Source: Aralia elata
Lineage: Eukaryota; Streptophyta; Magnoliopsida; Apiales; Araliaceae
Assembly: GCA_034770075.1 (NCBI GenBank)
Contig: CM068386.1
Span: 40,481,990 to 40,545,989, forward strand
Direction: 5' to 3'
Length of the DNA stretch: 64,000 nucleotides
Numbering within the stretch: the stretch's first letter is position 1; every line of letters starts with the position of its first letter. Position numbers and translations under genes: made by a program. The notes beneath the pieces are model-generated. The model saw only the letters and a list, made by a program, of their open reading frames with translations. It was not told where the DNA came from and searched no databases. Below, one piece after another: positions 32,677-43,206 of the stretch.

Positions 32677-35600
32677 ATGTCTAATTCACTATCACTGCGC
32701 AGCATATTAGATGCTAATTAACCGGACCGAATTATACGGACTGGTTAAGGAATCTGAGAATAGTTCTCAAGGCTGAAAAGCTATCTTATATCCTTAATAT
32801 GACTATCCCTGCAATAGTTGCAGACAATGCCTTTGAGGAAGAGATTGCTACTTTTAGAAAGTGGCAAGATGATGCACAGTTGGCTCAATGCATCATGCTC
32901 GCATCCATGAGTAACGAGCTTCAGCGTCAGCATGAAACTATGGATGCTCCTACTGTACTCCTGCACCTTAAAGGAGTTGAATGGTGAAGAAAGTAGAACT
33001 GCTAGATATTAGATATCTAAGGAGCTCTTCTAATCTAGAATAACTGATGGCACTACAGTATAAACAAATGTCCTAAAAAATGATCAATTTGATTGAACAA
33101 TTGAGATAACTGGGTTTTGTAATAGATGGAAAGATGATCCAAGATTTGATCTTGTAATCACTTCCGGACTCTTTCTCGCAATTTGTTGTGAATTTTCACA
33201 TGAACAAGCTATATATCAGCCTGCTTGAGTTGCTTAACATGTGGAAAACTGCAAAGAGTCACTTTCCAACCAAGAAAGACCATGTCTTATTGTAGATAAT
33301 TCTTCCAAGAAAAGGAAGCGGGCTAAAGGATCTTCTGAAAAGAAGAACAATTCAAAGAAGGTATAAGGAAAGGCAATAATAAAGGATAATAAGAATAAAA
33401 AACTGATGCGGATAGCAAATGAGTTTGCTTTCACTTTAATAAGCCTAGACACTGGAAAGAAACTGTAAGGAACATCTTGCAGAGGCTAACCAGAAGAAGC
33501 TTAGTGAAGCTTCGGTTACAAATATAGGTTTATTCATGATTGAAATAAATTTTTCTGTAAGTCAAGGTTCTACTTGGGTATTGGATACCGGCTATAGTTC
33601 TCACGTATGTAATCCAATGCAGAGAACAAGCAGAAGTAGAAAGCTAAACAAAGAGTAAGTAATCTTACGTGTAGGAATGGAGCAATGGTTGCTACATTAG
33701 CCGTAGGAACTTATAGTTTAGCGTTGCCTACGGGCAAGTCTATTAAGTTAATAAGTTGTTATTATGTTCCAGTTCTCTTTAGAAACATTATTACTTTCGT
33801 TGTTGGACAAGGAAGGTTCTCGTATTATATTTAAGAACAATCGTTGTTCTATTTATAATGATAATGTTTTATTTGAAACTGGAAGATTACTTAATGGACT
33901 TCGTATACTTGACTTATATGAAAATTAATGTTGCAAATTGAACAAACTAGTAAAAGAAAAGGAGATGGTTATTCAAAGAGTTGAATATGTGTATTTGAAG
34001 AAATACAAGTCTGAATCATTTAAAAGGTTCACAGAATTCAGAAGTGAAACAAATTAACAAAGTATTAAGATTCTTTGATCAGATCGAGGAAGGAATACTT
34101 GTACAATGAGTTTCTAGATCATTTTAAAATGGTATTTTCTCATAATGGACACATCCTGATACGCAATAATTGTTTGGTGTATCTAAAAGGAGAAATCGCA
34201 CCTTGTTGAACATGGTGCAGTCCATTATGATTTTTACCGACATTCTAGTATTCATTTGGGGTTATGCCCTAGAAACGGCTGCATATCTACAAAATAAGGT
34301 AACCTCAAAATCCGGCCCAAAGACTCCATAAAAGTTATGGATAGGGAGGATTCCTAGTCTTAAGGAGGTTAAGATAAGGGGTTGTCCAGCTTATGTGAAA
34401 AGGTTTCAAAAAGAGAAGTTTGGGATAAAATCTGACAAGTGCAGATTTGTAAGATATCCTAAAGAAAGTTTAGGGTATTATTATTATAATCCTATACACT
34501 GCCTTCTTGGATAAAGGTGTTTATCATTGAAGGAGCTAGTGGGAGGATAATAGATCTTGAAGGAGTTCAAGAACCAGAAAGCACTTTAAGTCAAACCGAG
34601 GGACCTATAGATAGACTTATTGTACCACAACCAAATCGTAAATCTAGAAGAGTACCGAAGATACCTAGAAGGTATGGATTCATCATAGAGGATGGTGATG
34701 AGGTACGCATCATAGAGGATGATGATCCAGTTATATATGATGAGGCTATGAGTAGTAGACACTCAGAGAAATGGCAGATGGCCATGAAATTCGAAATGGA
34801 CTCCATGTATGAGAACCAAGTATAGACTCTGGTTATTCCACCGAAAGGCATAGTGCCTAGAGGGTGTATATGGGTCTTTAAGAGAAAAACTGGGGCAAAT
34901 GGCAAGGTGGAGACCTATAAGACCAAACTTGTTTAAAAGGTTTCAAATAAAGTCAAGGAGTTGACTGTGATAAAACTTTATTACCAGGTAATGCTCAAGT
35001 CCATTTGGATTTTACTTGCGATTGCAGCTTATTATTACGAAATCTGGCAAATGGATGTGGAGACGTCCATCCTCAATGAAGACTTGAGGAGAATGTATAT
35101 ATGATACAGCTAGAGAAATTTGTTTTACAGGTTGAAGCAAATCGTGTATGTAAGCTACAACAATCCATTTATGGATTAAAGCAAGCTTCTCCAAGATGGA
35201 ACATTCGTTTTGATGAGACAATCAAAAGAGTTTGATTTTATCAAAAAACGAGAATGAACCTTGTGTGTACAAAAGGGTCAGTGGGAGCACTGTGACATTC
35301 TTAGTACTATATGTTGATATATTATTGATAGGGAATGACACACCAATGCTACAATCAGTAAAGATTAAATTGTCTAAACATTCCTCCATGAATAACTTGG
35401 GAGGAGCATCCTATAAATTGGGGATATAAATCTATATAGATAGATTATAAAGGATGTTCGGCTTAACCCAATGAATGTATATTCATTCTATGCTAAAGGC
35501 GTTTGGCATGGCAAACTCTAAGAGAGGTCTCATGATGATGAGACATGGAGTGTATCTCTCTAAAATTGTCCCCAATTAAAGGGAGATCGCGTGAGTTATT

Positions 35601-36162
35601 ATCATGTATGCAATGAATATACAAGGCCTGATGTTGATCAGTTATATTTTGGAAAAGATCACTGTAAGATAGTGATAAACATCTTTAAGTACTTAACCGG
35701 TACTGAAGATGTGATCATGATTCATGGTAGGTCTGAATTAAAATTAGAGGGTTAAATAGACTCAAGTTTTTCAGACTGACCAAGACGATAACAAATTCAC
35801 TTTAGGGTAAATCATTACCTTGAATGGTGGTGCAGTGAATTGAAAAAGTTCCAAACAACAAATAGTTGCTGGTTTAGTGACAAAGACAAAGTATATAGCT
35901 GTAAGTGAAGCTGCAAGTTGATTGTTTGGATGAAAAGTTCATCACAGAACTAAGAATAGTTCCTAAGTCTCATCTTGGATTCAAACATGTGTTACGACAC
36001 TTTCATTTGATTAGAGGAATCACTGAAAAAACAGAAGTCACTATAGAGATAGTGGACTCTTAAGAACAACATTGCATATCCATTTACTGAAGCTTTATCC
36101 AACAGCAGGATGATCGTCATTTAGAGAAGAAGGGTATTAGATACCATGACGATTGGCTTTAG
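32677..36162 (+). pseudogene. Copia J gag-pol remnant (non-autonomous)
   Basis: Heavily decayed copia polyprotein, collinear with A. It starts at ATG 32,677 and, like A, reads TAA at codon 15 (32,719-32,721). It also shares the loss of the pre-integrase region (junction about 33,967-33,990) and one Asp codon missing from YVDD (YVD at 35,310-35,318). Recognisable pieces: gag core (32,799-32,987), CCHC remnant near 33,425, protease start near 33,570, integrase end (about 34,000-34,300), connection domain (34,517-34,825), RT and RNase H to the terminal DDWL stop at 36,160-36,162. No product is expected. Confidence 0.88.
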
Positions 36163-36176
36163 TGCAATTGGGAGAT

Positions 36177-37974
36177 TGAAAGTAGTATGCACATAAGCCA
36201 ATCATATTTGATATGATGTAGCATATACTTTGTAATCTTATTCGGTTATTAAAGGCATTTTTCATTATCTACTAGATGTTGTTATATTAATATGTGATAC
36301 CCCATAGTTTTAAGCAATACTTTTAGAATCATGATGATTATCATGCTAATGAGATCTAAATTCTTAGATAGCTTAAAACTAAAATCATTCCTAATCGATT
36401 GGTTTACTAAAAAGGGGATTAGTTAATCCAGATAGATTAGTACATACGTTACTTGATGTTATGAAGAGGATGATTGATCTCATAATCATTTGTGTGAAGA
36501 CACTAACGCAAGTATATAGGTGCTTATTGGAGAATAAGTTCACTGAACGTGACTCGCTAAGGAATACCTAATGGAATTTTACTCGCCTGTCAATATGAAT
36601 TCCTCTAGCGATAGTAGTACAAGTGATCTTTGGACTTGAGATCATCATAGTATCTTGTGTATGATGAGTTATACTTTGACATGTCCCTTAAGACTTTTAG
36701 GGTATATCAAAGGGTATGATTAGGTATAATAAGTTGTACATGGAGATAAGTGAATGATCAACAAAGAATCCACCACATCTAGTAAAAGATGTGAATGTCC
36801 TATGTGATTCGGTAAATGACAACTCAATAGTCCTTGGCCAAGGCAAAATGAAATTAGAAAGAAGTTTCTAATTTGCATTATTTAAAGTTGTGCATTTGGG
36901 AATCGAAATACATATAATTAAATAAAATAAGACTTGACAGTAATTTCATGTCTTATATTTAATTGGGACATTGTATGGTAGAAAGACTGAATTGTACGGT
37001 AACTATTCACTGAAAGGTTCTTTTGTGATTAATGTTGAAATCTATATTATTTGGAAAGTCGTTGATCACTAAGGGGGCTTACCCTTATTGTAGAATAAAT
37101 GTTATTTATTTAAATAAATTAAATAGTTTAATTTATTTATTTAAATAAGATTAGAATTGTTCAAATTGATTTATTCACAACCGGTTTAATATGGAGAACC
37201 TAAAGGGTCATACCGCAAAAGAAAAATATTTGTTTAAGAAGTAAATGACATAATTGTAATAATAAGTTAAGTGTATTTAATTTAATCTATGGAGATAGAA
37301 TAAATTAAATAGATTAATATTTATTATTTAATATTTTAGAAATATTAAATATAAATTAATAAGAGGAGTCTTACTATTATTATTACTATTACTATTTTTT
37401 AATTCCTAATAGGAATTGAGAATTAATTGATAGAAGTACTGTCTCATGAATTTCTAATTGGATTAGGAGGATAATTAATTAAAGGAGTTTAACTAGAATA
37501 GAAACCCTAATCCTAAATAGTTTAGGAGAGGGTTTTCCTACATCTATAAATAAGAGAAGTCATATCGTAGATTAGGTTACACACTATTGCATAAGAATTG
37601 TGGAGAGTACTTACAATTTCTATAGAGATAGAAACTAGGGTTTTGCCAACACCCATCTTCTTGAACAAGTATTATTCCTTGGTAGATCACATCTAGAGGC
37701 CAAACACTTGGGTGACTACCGTTGATCAAAGAAAAGAATTTAATCGGTGGAATTCAAGGAGAACATGAAGGAATTGGAGGTGAATTTGTACTAAGGAAGC
37801 TAAAATTCTACAAGGGTATAATTCTTATTCTCCATCTCTTTCGTTTAATTAATAATTACGCATAAAAAAAGATCATGGTGATGGTTTGTATAAAATTTTA
37901 AAATCTGATTTTATCGCGCTTCCGCTTTATTTATGTAATTTGATTGCATGTTCGCGTTATATACAAACCTAACA
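36177..37974 (+). repeat. 3' LTR of copia J
   Basis: 1798 bp, TGAAAGTAGTATGCAC to CCTAACA, preceded by the purine tract TTGGGAGAT. It ends directly against minus-strand gypsy coding sequence (element D), so J was inserted in D. The matching left-hand target duplication is outside the window. Confidence 0.92.
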
Positions 37975-38648
37975 GATAACTGGTGAAATAGTCGACGAAC
38001 GAATACATTTCAAACTGTGCATTGTTATCTATCAAGATATGGATGAACGACACATGAAAATCTTCTTTGAGGTTGGCCTTGTTGAGATCCCGGTAGTCCA
38101 CGCAGACTCGAACTTTCCCTCCTGGCTTTGGGACTGGGACTACATTGGATAGTCATTCGGGGTAAGTGGATACCATGATAATTCTAGATTTGAATTGTTT
38201 GAAGATTTCTTCTTTAACCTTCAGGCTCCATTCTGGTTTTAACCTCCTCAATTGTTGTTTAACTGGCTTGAAACCCTCTTTGATTGGCAATCGATGAAAA
38301 CCTATATCAGTAGATAGCCCGATCATATCTTTGTGTGACCAGGTGAATACATATTCGTATTGGGCCAAGAGTTGGGTCATTTCTTCTTTTTGGCTGGGGG
38401 TAAGGTCGGATCTTGTCTGGAGTTCTTTGGGGTTGTCCAGGGTTCCAATATTGATGGTGGTGGTTTGCTCGAGGTTGGGTTTGGGCTTGTCTTCGACCCA
38501 TCTTTTGATTTCTTCGTGCACCTCTTCGTCATCCACCTCCTCTTATTCGATCCCTATTAAATCGAAATCAAGTTCCACGTTGAAATCATAATCATCTTTC
38601 GGATTTGGCCAATCATCAATGGCGCTAAAATCATTCAAATTGGGACAC
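37975..38648 (-). pseudogene. pol: Reverse transcriptase N-terminal part (D)
   Basis: After the intron acceptor the frame gives an acidic linker (ELDFDLIGIE, then a TAA; RWVEDKPKPN), then the start of gypsy RT: YVFTWSHKDM, LPIKEGFKPVKQ, a stop at 38,151-38,153 and VPKPGGKVRVCVDYRDLNKA, the first RT motif. It ends at YFTSYL where J interrupts it; catalytic motifs downstream are missing. Two in-frame stops show it is dead. Confidence 0.88.
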
Positions 38649-38812
38649 CTGACAATAAAATGTAAATACTCATTATATAACAACTGTCTTTCAATACATA
38701 AGCTTTCATTAGATGAAATGATTATAACATAAACATGCTGAAAGTTAAATAGAGTACTGATAGTATCATTCTATATCTTGAGGATCACTACAACCAATCT
38801 CCCATCTTTTAC
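38649..38812 (-). other. Candidate spliced intron between protease and RT (D)
   Basis: On the minus strand a donor GG|GTAAAAG at 38,812 and an acceptor TTTTATTGTCAG|GTGTCC ending at 38,649 bound 164 nt. Unspliced, the upstream frame meets TAA at the donor; removing the segment joins VVHKG to CPNLNDF in frame. Ogre elements are known for an intron at this place. The exact donor is my choice among nearby GTs. Confidence 0.65.
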
Positions 38813-39506
38813 CCTTTATGAACTACTGGTGGTTCGACTTTCCAAATGTCAGTGAACATGTCGTTGTCAATAGCCGAGATGGAGGCGTCATTCTGGTGGG
38901 TGATGTCTTTAATGATGGCCGAGACTTGCTCATTCTCTGAATCGCCATATTCCCTGGGAATGCTTACCTTAGTCCAATCAAGGGAAAGGATTATTTCCTA
39001 GATAGTGGCCAGCTTGGTATTGTCATTGCCTAATTTTCCCCCATCTCCTTCTTGGCCTTGGGAGAGATAGAATTGCCTTTCAAATTGCTGTTGAATCTCT
39101 TGCAGGAATTTCTCATTCTTTGTTTTCTGCTCATTGGTCGAGATCAAGTTGTCTTCATCATCAATTGTTCCTTCATCTAGTCATTGACTTTGGGTATCAA
39201 CAAACCCGAAGTGTGCTTAGGAATCTTCTTTAGTAGGTCTCTGGAATCAAACCCACTGAATTTTGGCATAAGGATGACGGTCAGCTGAGGTGGGACCCTT
39301 TTGTGAGGATTTTTTTTGCTTGAACCCTCAGCATAACCTAGCCCTGCCTTTCCAAATTGAGTGGGCATTTGGATTGGATCTTTAATTCTTTGGCCATCCT
39401 TTCCTAATCCTTGGCCTGATTGATATTGATGGGCGATCATTTCTCGAGCCACCGACATAACTTTAGGAGTACCCCTGGCTTCAGAGCAGGGGAGCCTATG
39501 GGTCAA
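38813..39506 (-). pseudogene. G-patch-like and linker region (D)
   Basis: Frame 39,506 to 39,177 includes AREMIAHQYQSGQGLGKDGQ, similar to the Gly-rich G-patch-like segment between protease and RT of Tat elements. After a stop, the linker continues in frame (DWTKVSIPREYGDSENEQ, then WKVEPPVVHKG) to the intron donor. A TAG near 39,003 is the second break. Confidence 0.7.
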
Positions 39507-40261
39507 TATCGGGCGGTACTCACTTCAAAAGCCTGGAAACTGGCAGGTTCGACTCCTTTATCCAATCCAATCAAAGGGATGTCTCCGTACAAATGGGGAG
39601 GATATTCGGGTCCAGCTAACACAGTTACTAGATTCCCGTTGATGATATATTTTAGCTGCTGATGAAGCGTTGACGGGACTGCCCCGACCATGTGGATCCA
39701 CGATCGCCCCAATAAAAGATTATATCCGGTAGTGATATTTAGCACCTGGAACGAGATATTGAAGGTATAGGGACCTATCTCCATAGGAAGTTCAATTTCT
39801 CCTGCAGTATCTCTTCTTGATCTGTCAAATGCCCTGACCACCACGTGGCTGCTTCGGATTCAATTGAGATTGATCTTCATTCTCTCGAGGGTATCATAAG
39901 GGGTTGACCCTACATCAATTAACACCCCGCCCAATACGTATCCTGAGGAGATTACTGCGATATGCAACGACTTGCGATAACTAGTCCCTTCGGCTGGTAT
40001 GTCGTCATCCGTGAAAGAGATCATGTTGCTGTCCAGGATATAACTAATTAAGAGGCTAAATTTCTCTATGTCCACGGTTTTGGAGAGATGCGCCTCTTCC
40101 AGGACTTTGATTAATACTTTCCGATGGTCTTCAGATGCCAGGACTAGATCGAGGATGAAGACTTGGACTTGAGCTTCTTTAAATGATTTCACAATTTTTA
40201 CCTCATTATGTCCCACCTTGGTGAGGAATTTAATTGCCTTTTCTTCGGGTATTTTCACCAC
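39503..40261 (-). pseudogene. Retropepsin protease region (D)
   Basis: Frame 40,261 to 39,860 contains FTDDDIPAEGTSYRKSLHI and the active-site-like VLIDVGSTPYD (family: LIDNGSSLN), so the catalytic Asp remains but its context is altered. The following frame (39,844 to 39,503) carries the protease end, GYNLLLGRSWIHMVGAVPST. A frameshift near 39,850 separates the halves. The protease would have cut the Gag-Pol polyprotein. Confidence 0.85.
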
Positions 40262-41356
40262 AGGCTACTTACAGGTTTTGTTGCTCGCTTTGGTAGATAT
40301 AGAGGGTTTTCTTTAAGCAAGACGGCAGTGCATTCAACTGCTTCTCCCATTTCCTTCCCATAATTCCAAGGGACTGCCTTCAAACTTGTGATGGGATGTT
40401 GTGGTCTTGACGCCAACACAAGAGGTTCAAGTGTCTTCTTTGTTTCTTCGTAGCTCCTTGAACTATAAGGGGTCCGGTTTCTGCGCCTTCTAGATATGTG
40501 ATTACAACCACCACCTCTTCCGAACTCTCTATCTCTGATGAGTATGATAGACCCTTCGTTTCCAGGGTACTTCCCTCAATAGTGAGAACCTCGATATTAC
40601 TTGTTATTCTTAACTCCCCAGTTTCAATGAAGTTTTGAATCTTATGCTAAAGGGCCCAACACTCCTCTGTGGCATAACCTGGCGAATTTGAATGATACAG
40701 ACAAATCTTCGTAGGGTCGTCGTATCTCTTCGAGCAAGGGCTGATGGGTGGCAACAGTTTTGTAACCTTTCCCTTGCTCATCAACACGTGCAGCGTTTCT
40801 TCCTTGGTTTGTCCTAGAGGGGTAAATTGTCGATTCATAGACAACACATGATTCATCCTTTCTTTATTCACTAGCCTAGCTTCCCTGGCTATCTTATCTT
40901 TCCACCTTTCTTGTTCTTGAAGCCTAGCCTGATCTTCCTCAGTGAGGGAAATAACTCTGGGAGGAGCTGTGGTTAATTTAGTCCTTGAAAATTGACTAAT
41001 CACTTGTAGCGTGAGTTGATGTTGGTATACAATCAATTCTGCTAGTTGGCTCAACTGCGCGTTTATATTTACCGACTATTGTCTCGTTGCATGACCGCCA
41101 TCCGAATACTCCGTTCCCATGGCTCCAATCTTGAACTGAGGAGCATACTCTTCAATCTTCCTTAGATACTTGTGATTTCCTTCCTTCCCAGAGCTAATCA
41201 TATTCACACCTTCGGTATTGTGCCGAGGGAGAGGGATGGTATGAACGTTGGGTTGTTTAGGTGGCGTTACCACAATCTCACCGCTTTCTATCAGGTTTCG
41301 AATTTTATGCTTTAAAGACCAGCATTCTTGGGTATCATGACCAGGGGAACCCGAAT
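40262..41356 (-). pseudogene. Gag C-terminal region with two zinc-knuckle-like motifs (D)
   Basis: From 41,356 down, one motif GSPGHDTQECWSLKHKIRNL is followed by NVHTIPLPRHNTEGVNMI, which in relatives comes after the gag zinc knuckle. A further gag segment then leads to a second motif, CLYHSNSPGYATEECWAL (about 40,700-40,650), then frameshifted sequence to the protease. The repeat of a normally single motif suggests an internal duplication. E interrupts the first motif. Confidence 0.75.
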
Positions 41357-41922
41357 TGTTGGTTTGTAATATCAATGAACATACAATCAAATTACAAATA
41401 AACAGCGAAAGCATGACAAAATCAGAATTTAAAATTTTACAAACCATTACCAGGATCATCCTTTATGCACAATTATCAATTATACAAAAGAGATAGATAA
41501 TAAGAATAATACTCTAGTAGAACCGTGCTGCCACGGGTACGAGTTCAACTTCAAGTCCTTTCGTGTTCTCCTTGAATTCACCGGTTAGATTCCTTCCTTT
41601 GATCAACGTTAGCCACCCAAGTGTTTGGTCTCTATAGGTGATCCACCAAAGAATAAAATGTAATTAAGAAGATGGGTATTGGCAAAACCATAGTTTCTAT
41701 CTCTATTGAAATTATAAGTACTCTCCCCAAACTATATGGAAGTGTGTGTAACCCCAATCCATAATAAGACTCATCTTATAATAGATATAGGTAACCCTTC
41801 TAAACTATTTAGGAATATTGTTTTATTTTAATTAAACTCTTTTAATTAATCAAACTCCTAATCCAATTAGGAATTTATGATGGTACTTTTATTAATTAAT
41901 TACCAAACCCTTTTAGGAATTA

Positions 41923-41971
<49 letters not shown>

Positions 41972-43192
41972 GTAATAAGACTCCTCTTATTAATTTATAT
42001 TTAATATTTTCAAAATATTAAATAATAAATATTAAGCTATTTAATTTATTTTATCTTCATAGATTAAATTAAATATACTTAACTTATTATCACGATTATG
42101 CCATTTAATTTTTAAATAAATATTTTTCCTTTTGCGGTGTGACCCTTTAGGTTCTCCATATTAAACCGGTTGTGAACAAATCAATTAGAACAATTATAAT
42201 CTTATTTAAATAAACAAATTAAACTATTTAATTCATTTAATTAAATAATATTTATTCTACAATAAGGGTAAGCCCCCTTAGCAATCAACGACTTTTCAAA
42301 TAATATAGATTTTAACATTAATCACAAAAGAACCTTTCAGTGAATAGTTACCGTACAATTCAATCATTCTACCATACAATGTCCCAATTAAATATAAGAC
42401 ATGGAATTACTGTCAAGTCTTATCTTATTTAATTATATGTATTTCGATTCTCAAATGCACAACTCTAAATAATGCAAATTAGAAATAACTTTCTAATTTC
42501 ATTCTGCCTTGGCCAAGGACTACTGAGTTGTCATTTATCGAATCACATATGACATTCTATTCTTTTACTAGAAGCGGTAGATTCTTTGTTGACCATTCAC
42601 CTATCTCCATTACAACTTATTATACCCAAGCATATCCTTCGATATACCCTAAAGGTCTTAAGAGACATGTCAAAGAATAACTAATCATACACAAGATACT
42701 GTGATGATCTCAAGTCCAAGGATCACTTGTACTACTATCACTAGAGAAATTCCTATTGATAGGCAAGTAAAACTCCATTAGGTATTCCTTTAGACAGCCA
42801 CATTCAGTGAACTTATTCTCCAATAAGCACCTACATACTTGCTTTAGCGTCTCCACACAAATGATTATGAGATCAATCATCCTCTTTCTAAGAGCAAGCA
42901 AAGTATATATCAATCTATTCGAATTCACTAATTCCCTTTTTAGTAATCCAATGATTAGGAACGATTTTAGTTTTAAGCTTTTTAAGAATTTAGATCTCAT
43001 TAGCATGATCATCATCATGATTCTAAAAGCATTGCTCAAAACTATGAGTTTATCACATATAAAATAACAGCACTATAAAGATAAAATAAAATGCCTTTAA
43101 CATATTAATTCTTTTATTAATAAATGAATAAGATTACAAAGTATATGCTACATCATATCAAATATGATTGGCTTGTTTGCATACTATTTTCA
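41357..43192 (-). repeat. 3' LTR of copia composite E/L (minus strand)
   Basis: In minus orientation it runs from TGAAAATAGTATGC (43,192) to ACCAACA (41,357), about 1836 bp, homologous to the LTRs of A, B and J but ending CAAACCAACA instead of CAAACCTAACA. Its partner is the LTR end at 61,825-62,081 with the same terminus. An (AAT)n microsatellite of about 50 bp (41,921-41,970) lies inside. Confidence 0.92.
41921..41970. repeat. (AAT)n microsatellite in E LTR
   Basis: About 16 AAT triplets. The corresponding positions in A, B and J have only short TTATTATTATTA stretches, so the run grew in this copy. Confidence 0.95.
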
Positions 43193-43206
43193 ATCTCTCA
43201 CTTGCA

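Larger units (their letters stand above)
37975..41356 (-). mobile_element. Ogre/Tat-like Ty3/gypsy fragment D (gag end to RT start)
   Basis: On the minus strand, reading from 41,356 down: gag C-terminus with two zinc-knuckle-like motifs, protease, a Gly-rich region with GQGLGKDGQ, a candidate intron, and the start of reverse transcriptase. Both ends are cut by copia insertions (J at left, E at right). Gene order, the intron before RT and the sequences GRSWIHMVGAVPSTLHQ and FxWSxKDM match the Tat/Ogre group. It is the oldest layer seen in the left half. Confidence 0.88.
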
